Assembly (NCBI RefSeq): GCF_014855515.1
Contig: NZ_JACYFK010000001.1
Coordinates: 310,001-374,000, forward strand
DNA length: 64,000 bases
Direction of reading: 5' to 3'
Source: Euzebyella marina
GTDB taxonomy: Bacteria > Bacteroidota > Bacteroidia > Flavobacteriales > Flavobacteriaceae
This document shows positions 24,020 to 33,099 of this stretch, in pieces (the stretch's first letter is position 1; the number at the start of each line of letters is the position of its first letter). Made by a program: the position numbers and the translations under genes. A model generated the notes under the pieces. The model saw only the letters and a list, made by a program, of their open reading frames with translations, did not search any database and was not told the DNA's origin.

Positions 24020-26842
24020 TTAGGCTTTCGCCTCCTCTTTTGGTTTTGGGGTGGGTTTCGACATATTGTCTTTTGATTTATCGAAAACATAGTCAATTAC
24101 TTGCTGATGCCTCATTTTTGACCTTACGGCACTACCGGCAGCAGGGGAAGCGTAGAATCTTCTGGAAGCTACCCTAAATTGTTGCGACTCCGGAAAATGC
24201 ATCATCAAATGGCTCCAAGCGCCCATATTGCGAGGTTCTTCTTGCGCCCACACAATATCATCGGCATTTTCGTATTTCGAAATAATCTCTTTCATCTGTT
24301 CCGTCGGTAACGGAAACAACTGCTCAACACGAACCAAGGCCACATCATTTCTTGAATGCTCTTCTTTTGCTGCCAACAAATCATAGTAGAATTTACCGGT
24401 ACAGAAAACAAGTGTTTTAACCTCTTTTGCCTTCACATTCGTATCATCTATTACCTCTTGGAAACTTCCGTTCGCCAATTCATCTACCGATGAAACAGCC
24501 TTCGGATGACGTAAAAGACTTTTTGGCGTAAAAATGATCAGTGGTTTTCTAAAGTTCACCTTCATCTGCCTTCTCAAAATATGGAACATTTGGGCAGGAG
24601 TACTCACATCGGCAATGTACATGTTATCGCGAGCACATAGCTGCAGATATCTCTCCATACGGGCCGAAGAGTGCTCGGCCCCCTGACCCTCGTAACCATG
24701 TGGCAATAACATTACGAGACCGTTCTGTAGCTTCCATTTATCTTCTGCAGCAGAAATATACTGATCAATCATGATTTGGGCACCATTGCTGAAATCGCCA
24801 AATTGGGCTTCCCAAATTGTCAAAGTATTCGGGCTCGCCATGGCATAGCCATAATCAAAACCAACTACACCATATTCGGAGAGTAACGAATTATAAATTT
24901 GAAACTTACCTTGGTCTTCAGAAATGTGGTTTAAGAGCATCACCTCTTCTTCACTCTCTTCAACCTTCATTACCGCATGACGGTGCGAAAAGGTACCGCG
25001 CTCAACATCTTGACCTGACATTCGAACCCCGTAACCTTCAGAAAGCAATGTGCCGTAGGCCAACAATTCACCCATGGCCCAATCTAAAGTTTGGGTTTCG
25101 AAATACATTTTTTTACGATCTCTTACCAATTTTTCAACCTTACGCAGAAATTTTTTACCCTCTGGCAACTCAGTAATCACCTTGGCTATTTCAGTAAGTT
25201 TTGATTCTTCAAAACTGGTGTCGACCTTGTCCATCATCTCCCATTCGCGCACATTGGAAAAACCTTTCCATTCGTCGGCCATAAATGGGGTAATCTTCGT
25301 TTTGTCCTCTTTTCTGGAATCTTCCAGCTCTTCTTCTAAAGACGCCTTATATTCTTCTTCCAGTTTCTTCACATATCCCTCTTCGATTACGCCCTCTTGA
25401 ATCAATTTCTCGGCGTAAATATCTCTGGGATTAGAGTGCTTGGCAATAGCCTTATATAGTTTTGGCTGCGTAAATCGCGGTTCATCACCTTCGTTATGCC
25501 CATATTTTCGATAGCCCAATAAATCTAAAAAGACATCTCTATTGTAACGCATTCTATATTCAAGCGCAAACAATGAGGCGTGTACAACCGCCTCGGCATC
25601 ATCAGCATTCACATGTAGTACCGGGCTTAGAGTGACCTTACCAACATCGGTGCAATAGGTAGAAGTTCGCGCGTCTAGATAGTTGGTAGTAAAACCGATT
25701 TGGTTATTTACAACGATGTGAATCGTTCCGTTTGTTTTGTAACCATCCAAGGTCGCCATTTGAACAACCTCATAGACCAGACCTTGACCTGCAATGGCAG
25801 CATCGCCGTGAACAACAATAGGCAATACTTTAGAAAAATCTTCAGGAAAATGAGTGTCTTGTTTAGCCCTTGTAATACCCTCAACCACAGCACCTACAGT
25901 TTCTAGGTGTGATGGGTTCGGAGCGATATTCATTTTAATTCGTCTACCGTTATCGGTTTTTCTTTCGGATGTCCATCCCAAATGGTATTTAACATCACCA
26001 TCAAATATCTCTTGCTCGTAATCTTTACCGTCGAACTCGCTAAAAATATCTTTGGCGGCTTTACCAAAAATATTCGTCAGAACATTAAGACGTCCCCTGT
26101 GGGCCATACCCATAACAAATTGCTCGACACCCAACTCAGCCGCTCTTTCTACAACAGCATCCAAAGCAGGTATTAACGATTCGTTACCTTCTAACGAAAA
26201 GCGCTTCTGACCAACATATTTTGTGTGCAAAAACCCTTCAAAAGAAACTGCTTGATTCAGTTTTTTGAGGATTCTCTTTTTGTGCTCTACATCAAACTTT
26301 GGGTGATTATCATTAACATTCAACCATTGCTGAATCCACTCAATGCGTTCCGGGTTTCTAATGTACATGTATTCAACCCCAATGGCATCGCAATAGATAC
26401 GCTGCAAATGATCGATTATATCGGCCAAAGTACTGGCGCCAATACCAATTATCTCACCAGCATTGAAAACAGTGGACATATCGCTTTGGGAAAGTCCGAA
26501 ATTCTCAATTTCGAGGGTTGGCTCATACTTTCTTCTCTCTCGAACCGGATTGGTTTTGGTAAATAGATGTCCGCGGCTTCTATAACCATCAATCAATCTA
26601 ATTACCTGAAACTCTTTTTGTAAAGAATTAGGAACTTCAACCGCTTGCCCATTTTGAGATACCGAACCATTAACCAGTTCAGATACATCAAAATCTTCCA
26701 AAGCGAGTTCAGACCCAAAGTCGAAACCCTGAAAAAAGGCCCTCCAACTGGGCTCTACACTATCGGGGGCTTTAAGGTACTTGTCATATAAATCCGCAAA
26801 AAATGCAGTGTGTGCGGCATTTAGAAAGGAATATTTATCCAT
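24020..26842 (-). CDS. sucA: 2-oxoglutarate dehydrogenase E1
   Basis: 940 aa, the expected size of the thiamin-diphosphate E1 that decarboxylates 2-oxoglutarate. The N-terminal helix for E2 contact (NAAHTAFFADLYDKYLKAP with SVEPSWRAFFQGF) and the ThDP-binding blocks MGMAHRGRLNVL, VHGDAAIAGQG and HIVVNNQIGFTT are visible; the C-terminal transketolase-like half includes LLPHGYEGQGAEHSSAR and WAQEEPRNMGAW. It is the first gene of the sucA-odhB operon. The N-terminal ATG gives MDKYSFLNAAH, as expected for flavobacterial SucA. Confidence 0.96.
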   Translation of the reverse strand: MDKYSFLNAAHTAFFADLYDKYLKAPDSVEPSWRAFFQGFDFGSELALEDFDVSELVNGSVSQNGQAVEVPNSLQKEFQVIRLIDGYRSRGHLFTKTNPVRERRKYEPTLEIENFGLSQSDMSTVFNAGEIIGIGASTLADIIDHLQRIYCDAIGVEYMYIRNPERIEWIQQWLNVNDNHPKFDVEHKKRILKKLNQAVSFEGFLHTKYVGQKRFSLEGNESLIPALDAVVERAAELGVEQFVMGMAHRGRLNVLTNIFGKAAKDIFSEFDGKDYEQEIFDGDVKYHLGWTSERKTDNGRRIKMNIAPNPSHLETVGAVVEGITRAKQDTHFPEDFSKVLPIVVHGDAAIAGQGLVYEVVQMATLDGYKTNGTIHIVVNNQIGFTTNYLDARTSTYCTDVGKVTLSPVLHVNADDAEAVVHASLFALEYRMRYNRDVFLDLLGYRKYGHNEGDEPRFTQPKLYKAIAKHSNPRDIYAEKLIQEGVIEEGYVKKLEEEYKASLEEELEDSRKEDKTKITPFMADEWKGFSNVREWEMMDKVDTSFEESKLTEIAKVITELPEGKKFLRKVEKLVRDRKKMYFETQTLDWAMGELLAYGTLLSEGYGVRMSGQDVERGTFSHRHAVMKVEESEEEVMLLNHISEDQGKFQIYNSLLSEYGVVGFDYGYAMASPNTLTIWEAQFGDFSNGAQIMIDQYISAAEDKWKLQNGLVMLLPHGYEGQGAEHSSARMERYLQLCARDNMYIADVSTPAQMFHILRRQMKVNFRKPLIIFTPKSLLRHPKAVSSVDELANGSFQEVIDDTNVKAKEVKTLVFCTGKFYYDLLAAKEEHSRNDVALVRVEQLFPLPTEQMKEIISKYENADDIVWAQEEPRNMGAWSHLMMHFPESQQFRVASRRFYASPAAGSAVRSKMRHQQVIDYVFDKSKDNMSKPTPKPKEEAKA

Positions 26843-27189
26843 AAAAGATATCTGTCGTGCAAATAAAATTAGAACCTGCCCTTGACCGAATACTTAACAA
26901 GATCTGACTTTTCAACAGCCCACGGTTCGAAAATGCTATCGCAAAAGCGAACCAAAAGCATTGATATTGTGAAACATGTCAAAAAATCTTGGTGTTGTAT
27001 AAAACCAAAGATAAGCTCATACAAAAATACAATATTTCCCATATTTGGGAGATATTATGAACACTCATTAATAAAAAACAAAGATAACGATCAAAAAACT
27101 ACCCGATTGTTGAAAACGTAAAAAAATTGTGTTAATCGAAAGCTAAAGTGAAGCTTGACAAGAACAATGAAACCTAATTTTCAATCCGT
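26843..27189. other. Intergenic region upstream of sucA, no gene seen
   Basis: About 350 AT-rich bases between the start of sucA and the end of a small gene on the same strand. No open frame here has coding character. The clearest structure is an inverted repeat at 27031-27056, AATATTTCCC and GGGAGATATT with one G-T pair, some 190 bases upstream of sucA. It has no T-run and may be a protein-binding site. Confidence 0.4.
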
Positions 27190-27543
27190 TCAGCTATAAT
27201 GACTTTTTAGCCACACTTTTTGATGCTCTCTTTCAAGAATTAAATGGGTTACTTGTTCTGCCACATCGACCACATCGGTAACATTGATTTTCTTGAAATC
27301 GCGCTCAGGCACATCGATAACATACAAAAGATTCAGATACTCCGAGAAGCGTTCCATAATCAAATAGTAAACTTTTTCATGAAGTACCTTGCAAAGGTCG
27401 GAAGGATCAATACCGACCATCAAATCAACATTGATATTGGCCAAAACAAAATCTTTCTGAAGTTGGGCCACCAACTCGTCGTATAAAGCCTCGTGAACTG
27501 TTTTTTGCAAGAGCTCAAGAGATTTTGAATAATCTATCGCCAT
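27190..27543 (-). CDS. Hypothetical protein, all-helical
   Basis: 117 aa from the ATG giving MAIDYSKSLELL; an upstream in-frame ATG at 27564 would add MHFRRLV and lies just past a hairpin, so I prefer the shorter form. The protein is leucine-, valine- and acid-rich, without signal peptide or membrane segment: helices around LLQKTVHEALYDELVAQL, DLCKVLHEKVYYLIMERF and VDVAEQVTHLILEREHQ. I do not recognise the family. It follows galE by 77 bases on the same strand and may be its downstream partner, but no functional link can be read from the sequence. Confidence 0.7.
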   Translation of the reverse strand: MAIDYSKSLELLQKTVHEALYDELVAQLQKDFVLANINVDLMVGIDPSDLCKVLHEKVYYLIMERFSEYLNLLYVIDVPERDFKKINVTDVVDVAEQVTHLILEREHQKVWLKSHYS

Positions 27544-27569
27544 AACCAATCTACGAAAATGCAAGGCAT

Positions 27570-27590
27570 ACGGTTTTTAACAAAAGCCGT
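27570..27590 (-). terminator. Small hairpin downstream of galE
   Basis: ACGGTTTTT (27570-27578) and AAAAGCCGT (27582-27590) form a 9-bp stem with one wobble pair and a 3-base loop, between galE and the small hypothetical gene on the minus strand. The T-run is part of the stem, so termination would be partial at best. Confidence 0.35.
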
Positions 27591-27620
27591 AAGATTTTGA
27601 CCAAAGATAATAAGGTGGAC

Positions 27621-28637
27621 TTAAGACCTAATTTTTTGTTCCCAGTCCCAAGCCGACTTCATGGCCTGATCTAAAGAATATTGAGCTTTCCATCCCAGAA
27701 CCTCGTTCGCTTTTTTGGTATCGGCGTAGGCTTCGGTAATATCTCCCGGTCTACGACCCACAATCTTATAATTGAGCTTTTCGCCCGAAACCCTTTCAAA
27801 ACTATGAATCACCTCAAGAACAGAACTACCTTTGCCCGTACCTAGATTGAACACCTCGTAATTCTTTTCGTTCTTCTTGTTCAACAATCTTTTCAAGGCT
27901 TGAACGTGCGCTTTGGCCAAATCGACTACATATATATAATCACGAACGCAGGTGCCGTCTTCCGTTGGATAATCATCTCCAAAAACCGAAAGCTCTTTTC
28001 TGATTCCAACCCCGGTTTGCGTAATAAAAGGAACTAAATTTTGGGGGACCCCCATGGGAAGTTCTCCGATTTTAGCACTAGGGTGCGCACCCATAGGATT
28101 AAAATAGCGAAGGGCTATTGCATTTAATTCAGGTGTTACTTTACATGTTTCACTAATAATCTCTTCACCTATCTGTTTGGTATTGCCATACGGCGATTCG
28201 GCCGCTTTAACGGGTGCATCTTCCGTAATTGGCATTTGATCAGCCTGACCATAAACGGTACAGGAAGAACTAAAAATAAAATTCGAATTGTTCTTTTTAG
28301 AAAGCTCTTTCAGCAGATAAACCAACGTACCTATATTGTTTTCATAATACAAAAGAGGTTTCTCAACACTTTCCCCAACGGCCTTCGATGCGGCAAAATG
28401 AATGACCCCTCCAATATCTTCATGCCGTTTAAAAAAGTCTTCTACCTTCTCTTTTTCCTTTAAATCAATTTTTTCGAACAAAGGCTTCTTACCGGTAATA
28501 TCGGTTATTCCTTTAAGAACATCTTCGGAAGAATTGGAACAGTCATCAATAATCACGACATCAAAACCATCGTTTTGTAATTCTACGACGGTATGGGATC
28601 CAATAAAACCTAATCCCCCGGTAACAAGTATTTTCAT
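27621..28637 (-). CDS. galE: UDP-glucose 4-epimerase
   Basis: 338 aa, an extended short-chain dehydrogenase that interconverts UDP-glucose and UDP-galactose (or the N-acetyl forms) using bound NAD. The Rossmann motif VTGGLGFIGSH lies at the N-terminus, and the catalytic pair appears as SSSCTVYG and SPYGNTK (YxxxK). RYFNPMGAHPSAKIGE and the tail GRRPGDITEAYAD with NEVLGWKAQ are typical GalE blocks. It is 42 bases after the DegT-type aminotransferase, and the two sit opposite waaA, which fits sugar-nucleotide supply for lipopolysaccharide or other surface glycans. Confidence 0.93.
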   Translation of the reverse strand: MKILVTGGLGFIGSHTVVELQNDGFDVVIIDDCSNSSEDVLKGITDITGKKPLFEKIDLKEKEKVEDFFKRHEDIGGVIHFAASKAVGESVEKPLLYYENNIGTLVYLLKELSKKNNSNFIFSSSCTVYGQADQMPITEDAPVKAAESPYGNTKQIGEEIISETCKVTPELNAIALRYFNPMGAHPSAKIGELPMGVPQNLVPFITQTGVGIRKELSVFGDDYPTEDGTCVRDYIYVVDLAKAHVQALKRLLNKKNEKNYEVFNLGTGKGSSVLEVIHSFERVSGEKLNYKIVGRRPGDITEAYADTKKANEVLGWKAQYSLDQAMKSAWDWEQKIRS

Positions 28638-28679
28638 ATGAGTATTATTTGGCGAAGCTATTTTTTGAGGAAATGTATA

Positions 28680-29834
28680 TTATTTACTTAGAAACTTTAT
28701 GATTGTTTGGACAATGTATTCAATTTGTTCGTCATCTAGTTCGGTATGCATCGGTAAAGAAATGACTTCATCGACCAATTGGTTGGTGACCTTAAAATCA
28801 CCTTTATTGTATCTCTCGTCTATATAAGCCTTTTGCTTATGCAAAGGTATAGGATAGTAAATACCAAAAGGAATTCCCTTTTCGGAAAGGTGAGCCGCCA
28901 ATGCATCGCGTTTGCCATTTGTAATTCTCAAAGTGTATTGATGAAAAACATGGCAACTGCACGAACCTAGTTCGCAGTCACATTTAGAAACCACTTGAGG
29001 AACAATCACATCATTGACACCATTAAAGGCTTGGGAATATTTTTCGGCGGCATTTCTCCGCCTTGAACAATATGCATCTAAATGGGGTAGTTTCGCTCTC
29101 AAAACCGCCGCCTGAATAGAATCTAAACGCGAGTTGACACCGACCACATCATGATGATATCTCTCGTACATACCATGATTGACAATACCTCTTAAAGTAT
29201 GCGCCAAATCATCATCGTTTGTAAAAATAGCGCCCCCATCGCCATAAGCTCCCAGATTCTTTGATGGGAAAAAGGAGGTAGCCCCAACATGACCAATCGT
29301 ACCTGCCTTTTGCTTATCTCCATTGTCAAAAATATAATCGGCACCAATGGCTTGGGCATTATCTTCGATGACCAAAAGATTATGTTTTTTGGCCAACCCC
29401 ATGATGGCATCCATATTAGCGCATTGACCGAAAAGATGAACGGGAACAATAGCCTTTGTTTTTGGAGTAATGGCCCTTTCTATGGCCTCTACATCAATAT
29501 TGAAAGTATCCGGGTAAACATCGACTAGCACGGGAGTCAACTGCAGCAAGGCTATTACCTCAACGGTCGCCGCAAAAGTAAAATCGGCAGTAATCACCTC
29601 ATCACCAGGTTTGAGCCCAAGACCCATCATAGCAATCTGTAAAGCATCGGTACCATTGGCACAAGGTATAACATGTTTCACGCCCAAATAATCTTCCAAC
29701 TCCCTCGAAAAGGCATGCACATCAGGCCCGTTGATAAAAGCCGAAGTTTCTAGAATCGTCTCTATAGATTGATTAATCTGATCTTTTATGCCTTGATACT
29801 GACCTCCGAGGTCGACCATTTGTATTTTCTTCAT
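28680..29834 (-). CDS. DegT/DnrJ/EryC1/StrS family PLP-dependent sugar aminotransferase
   Basis: 384 aa, the usual length. It is a fold type I PLP enzyme that transaminates keto-sugar nucleotides: VIPCANGTDALQIAMMGLGL near the N-terminus binds the cofactor phosphate, VIEDNAQAIGADY has the PLP-ring Asp, and SFFPSKNLGAYGDGGAI holds the Schiff-base Lys. At about residues 280-292 there is an unusual four-cysteine insert, SKCDCELGSCSCH, directly before the conserved HVFHQYTLR. Four closely spaced cysteines could bind a metal. It is the first gene of a pair with galE; the product is probably an amino sugar of the cell surface. Confidence 0.9.
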   Translation of the reverse strand: MKKIQMVDLGGQYQGIKDQINQSIETILETSAFINGPDVHAFSRELEDYLGVKHVIPCANGTDALQIAMMGLGLKPGDEVITADFTFAATVEVIALLQLTPVLVDVYPDTFNIDVEAIERAITPKTKAIVPVHLFGQCANMDAIMGLAKKHNLLVIEDNAQAIGADYIFDNGDKQKAGTIGHVGATSFFPSKNLGAYGDGGAIFTNDDDLAHTLRGIVNHGMYERYHHDVVGVNSRLDSIQAAVLRAKLPHLDAYCSRRRNAAEKYSQAFNGVNDVIVPQVVSKCDCELGSCSCHVFHQYTLRITNGKRDALAAHLSEKGIPFGIYYPIPLHKQKAYIDERYNKGDFKVTNQLVDEVISLPMHTELDDEQIEYIVQTIIKFLSK

Positions 29835-29925
29835 GTAAACCTATTATGAATGCAGCCACAAAAATACGAAACCAAGAACTAACAAATTCTTACAAGAAAT
29901 GTAATTTAGCCTAAAATATAGACCT

Positions 29926-31176
29926 GTGCATTTTATCTATAATGTATTCGCCCAACTGTCTTGGCACTTTCTGAAGATTGTTGCCCTTTTCAACCCTAAA
30001 ATCAAATTATTTGTTGAGGGAAGAAAGAACACCTCGACCATTCTGGAAAATAAGCTTGGCCCAAATGACAAGAATATCTGGATTCATGTCGCGTCACTCG
30101 GAGAGTTCGAGCAAGGCCTACCCATAATTGAAAAAATAAAAAGTGACCACCCCGATCACAAAGTTGTGGTTACGTTCTTCTCCCCCTCAGGTTACGAGGT
30201 CAAAAAAAATTCATCAGTTGCAGATGTCATTTGTTATTTACCAATAGACACAAATGAAAAAGCATCCTCTTTCATAAAAAAAGTGAACCCCCGACTGGCA
30301 ATTTTTGTCAAATATGAAATATGGCCGAATTACCTGAAAATTCTGCGAGACCATCAGGTTCCTTCCATTTTAATTTCTGCCATCTTCAATGAAAATCAGA
30401 TTTATTTTAAATCCCATGGCTCATTCATGAGAAAAGCCCTCAAAAGCTTCTCACACTATTTTGTTCAAGACCCTGCCTCAAAAGAATTACTAAAAAGCAT
30501 CGGCATCAGCAACTGCACAGTGAGCGGGGATACGCGCCTTGATAGGGTTTCCGAAATTTTAGAACGCGACAACTCGCTCGATTTTATGAAATCATTTAAA
30601 AAGGACAAGTTATGTTTCATAGCAGGCAGCACATGGCCCGAAGACGAAAACATCATTATTGATTATATCAACCACACCCCTAGAAATATTAAGTATGTAT
30701 TAGCACCACATACCATCAAAAGCGATAAAATTTTAGGCTTGGCGGGAGCTCTTTCAAAGAAAACCATCCTCTACTCTAAAATGGAAAACAACAATCTTGG
30801 CGACTACGAGGTTCTTATTGTCGACCATATTGGCTTACTTACCAAAATTTACAGCTATGCCGATATTGCCTATGTGGGGGGAGGATTTGCCACAGGCCTT
30901 CATAATACTCTCGAACCAGCTGTGTTTGGCATTCCGGTAATTATTGGCCCTCATTTTAAGGGTTTCAACGAGGCGGAAGACCTAGTCGCCCAAAAAGGAA
31001 TTCTTACCATAAACGACAAATGGACATTCGGGGAAACCATGAAAAAACTTTTGGAAAACAACGAGTATCGACTTAGAACTGGGGCCATTAATTCAAATTA
31101 CATCTCTAAAAATAAAGGAGCTAGTCATCAAATAATGAATTATATCTCCTCCCAACTATCTTCTGATAATCGATAA
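29926..31176 (+). CDS. waaA: 3-deoxy-D-manno-octulosonic acid (Kdo) transferase
   Basis: 416 aa GT30-family membrane-associated transferase that adds Kdo to lipid A precursor. Starts with GTG; the frame gives the family N-terminus MHFIYNVFAQLSWHFLKI and FNPKIKLFVEGRKN. WIHVASLGEFEQGLPIIE holds the catalytic Glu, and VTFFSPSGYE, LPIDTNEKA, FVKYEIWPNYL, the loop VSGDTRLDRV, YVGGGFATGLHNTLEPA and GPHFKGFNEAEDL are canonical. It is divergent from the aminotransferase gene with a 91-base spacer that must hold both promoters. Confidence 0.95.
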   Translation: MHFIYNVFAQLSWHFLKIVALFNPKIKLFVEGRKNTSTILENKLGPNDKNIWIHVASLGEFEQGLPIIEKIKSDHPDHKVVVTFFSPSGYEVKKNSSVADVICYLPIDTNEKASSFIKKVNPRLAIFVKYEIWPNYLKILRDHQVPSILISAIFNENQIYFKSHGSFMRKALKSFSHYFVQDPASKELLKSIGISNCTVSGDTRLDRVSEILERDNSLDFMKSFKKDKLCFIAGSTWPEDENIIIDYINHTPRNIKYVLAPHTIKSDKILGLAGALSKKTILYSKMENNNLGDYEVLIVDHIGLLTKIYSYADIAYVGGGFATGLHNTLEPAVFGIPVIIGPHFKGFNEAEDLVAQKGILTINDKWTFGETMKKLLENNEYRLRTGAINSNYISKNKGASHQIMNYISSQLSSDNR

Positions 31177-31269
31177 AGCGGATTTTCTTTATAGGAAGGC
31201 TACACTATCAAATTCTTAATTTCACTGTTATTTTTTTGTTAGCTTTATTGCCACCAACAAAACTTAACT

Positions 31270-32595
31270 ATGAATTCTAAAATTTTAAGGATTTCCCTTA
31301 TAGCTGCCTTGGCCGGCTTTTTATTCGGCTTTGACACCGTTGTCATCTCAGGTGCTGAAAAAAAACTTCAACTTTTATGGAACTCTTCCGATGCTTTTCA
31401 TGGCTCGGTGGTCATTGGTATGGCCTTGTGGGGTACGGTTATCGGAGCTATTTTCGGCGGCATACCGACCAACAAAATAGGTCGCAAGAACACCTTGATT
31501 TGGATTGGTATTCTTTATTCCGTCTCGGCCATCGGTTCGGCCTTTGCCAATGACCCTTACACCTTTGCCGTAGCTCGTTTCATTGGCGGTTTGGGCGTTG
31601 GGGCTTCAACGGTCGCAGCACCTGCATATATCTCTGAAATTGCCCCCGCAAAAGACCGAGGCAGACTTGTAGGCTTTTATCAATTCATGCTGGTATTGGG
31701 TATACTACTTGCCTTTGTCTCCAATGCTGCTTTGAGCAATGTAGGTGAGAACGATTGGCGATGGATGGTCGGCGTAGAAGCCTTTCCGGCAATAATCTAT
31801 ACTTTGTTTGTTATTACGGTACCAAAAAGCCCTAGATGGCTGCTAACCAAAAACAGAGATGCCGAGGCAAGAGAGATTTTAAATTCAGTAAGTCCGGAAC
31901 TGACACTGGAAACCATCAAGGAAGAAATGGCCGACGACATAGGCAAAGAGAAGGCCTCTGAAAGTATTTTTATGTCGAAATATCGCTTTCCACTGATATT
32001 GGCATTCTTAATAGCCTTTTTCAATCAGTTTTCGGGTATTAATGCCTTTCTCTATTATGCACCGCGAATTTTTGAGGCAGCAGGCCTTGGCGAAAGCACT
32101 GCACTTCTTAGCAGCATCGGTATAGGCATCACCAATTTAATCTTTACGTTGGTCGGTATCTTCTTGATCGACAAGTTGGGAAGAAGGCAATTGATGTACA
32201 TTGGGTCTGCAGGCTATATTATATCATTATCTTTAGTTGCAGCAGCTTTCATTCTAGAATGGCAAGGAATGGCCGTGCCTATCTTCCTGTTTATATTCAT
32301 CGCCTCGCACGCTATTGGTCAAGGCTCTGTTATTTGGGTATTTATTTCAGAAGTTTTCCCTAATCATTTAAGAGGTGCTGGTCAGTCTTTTGGCAGTTCT
32401 ACCCATTGGGTACTAGCGGCAATCATACCCTCGATGGTTCCTTTTCTCTTTACAAAGGTCGGACCAGGACCGGTATTCGCCTTTTTTGCATTCATGATGG
32501 TGTTGCAATTGTTATTTGTCAAATTCATGATGCCCGAAACCAAGGGTGTTTCTTTAGAGGAGCTAAGCAAAACACTAAGTGGGAAAAAGCCCTAA
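31270..32595 (+). CDS. MFS sugar porter
   Basis: 441 aa with twelve predicted membrane helices. It belongs to the sugar porter branch of the major facilitator superfamily: AGFLFGFDTVVISGAE in helix 1, NKIGRKNTL and DKLGRRQLM in the two RxGRR loops, PKSPRWLL after helix 6, FNQFSGINAFLYYAPRIF in helix 7 and PETKGVSLEEL after helix 12. Residues QFSGINA fit hexose or pentose proton symport as in XylE/GalP. Substrate is not determined. It follows waaA by 93 bases and appears to have its own start region (TAGCTTTA at 31240-31247). Confidence 0.92.
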   Translation: MNSKILRISLIAALAGFLFGFDTVVISGAEKKLQLLWNSSDAFHGSVVIGMALWGTVIGAIFGGIPTNKIGRKNTLIWIGILYSVSAIGSAFANDPYTFAVARFIGGLGVGASTVAAPAYISEIAPAKDRGRLVGFYQFMLVLGILLAFVSNAALSNVGENDWRWMVGVEAFPAIIYTLFVITVPKSPRWLLTKNRDAEAREILNSVSPELTLETIKEEMADDIGKEKASESIFMSKYRFPLILAFLIAFFNQFSGINAFLYYAPRIFEAAGLGESTALLSSIGIGITNLIFTLVGIFLIDKLGRRQLMYIGSAGYIISLSLVAAAFILEWQGMAVPIFLFIFIASHAIGQGSVIWVFISEVFPNHLRGAGQSFGSSTHWVLAAIIPSMVPFLFTKVGPGPVFAFFAFMMVLQLLFVKFMMPETKGVSLEELSKTLSGKKP

Positions 32596-32734
32596 AAAAG
32601 AAACCTTCCTTAATTTTAAAATCGACTAAAAAACGTTTTTACGATTCACAAGGACCCAGGGCGTAAACAAATAACTTCCTCAAAAACAGTTTTGTAACAT
32701 AATATTTGTTAACTTTAAGTAAACATCAACTATT

Positions 32735-32866
32735 ATGGAACAAGAACTACCCATCGGAGTTAAAATGCTTAATCTCTTTCTGAGAATTATGGTCGGCTGC
32801 TTGGTTTTTATTCTTGCCGCTATTCCTGTCGCTCTTATTTTAGACATTATTGGCATTTTTGATTAA
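32735..32866 (+). CDS. Small single-span membrane protein, 43 aa
   Basis: A 43-residue open frame: MEQELPIGVKMLNLFLRI, then a continuous hydrophobic segment MVGCLVFILAAIPVALIL and a short tail ending DIIGIFD. Evidence that it is real: a short charged N-terminus followed by one clean transmembrane helix, and a proper terminator hairpin about 60 bases after the stop with no other gene to serve. No homologue comes to mind. It lies between the sugar porter and the acylation operon on the same strand and may be transcribed on its own. Confidence 0.6.
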   Translation: MEQELPIGVKMLNLFLRIMVGCLVFILAAIPVALILDIIGIFD

Positions 32867-32925
32867 CAAAAGCTGAAATCACAGCCAACATTATTTCTTA
32901 ATCTTATTTCAAATAATTTATAATT

Positions 32926-32953
32926 GGGCCCCATAAATCAGGGGCTTTTTTAT
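32926..32953 (+). terminator. Rho-independent terminator after the small membrane protein
   Basis: GCCCC (32928-32932), an 8-base loop and GGGGC (32941-32945), followed by TTTTTTATT. Confidence 0.85.
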
Positions 32954-32966
32954 TGGGTAAGATTTC

Positions 32967-33028
32967 AGTAAACGTCTAAATCAACTTTTAAACTAAATTT
33001 TTAACTAAAACATTTTACTAAACGTTTT
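32967..33028 (+). repeat. Three ACTAAA direct repeats and AAACGT sites upstream of the acylation operon
   Basis: ACTAAA occurs at 32992-32997, 33004-33009 and 33017-33022, each after a T-rich tract, with 12-13 base spacing (about one helical turn). The last repeat runs into AAACGTTT (33020-33027), a LacI-type core that coincides with the expected -33 box of the promoter at 33047; a related AAACGT lies near 32970. The layout looks like a regulator-binding array. Confidence 0.5.
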
Positions 33029-33046
33029 CGTTTTTAAGAAATTCTT

Positions 33047-33054
33047 TACGTTTG
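33047..33054 (+). promoter_or_regulatory. -7 element of the acylation operon promoter
   Basis: TACGTTTG matches TAnnTTTG exactly; the -33 position (33024-33027) reads GTTT rather than TTTG, so the promoter may need an activator. An alternative TTG start at 33052 would lie inside this element, which supports the ATG at 33100 as the real start of the first gene. Confidence 0.6.
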
Positions 33055-33099
33055 AACTGTATTTTTGACACAACATTAGAAGAACAAGTAAAATCTGGA

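Noticed and set aside
33052-33099. TTG start extending the FemAB-like protein by 16 residues
   Set aside because: The TTG lies inside the TACGTTTG promoter element.
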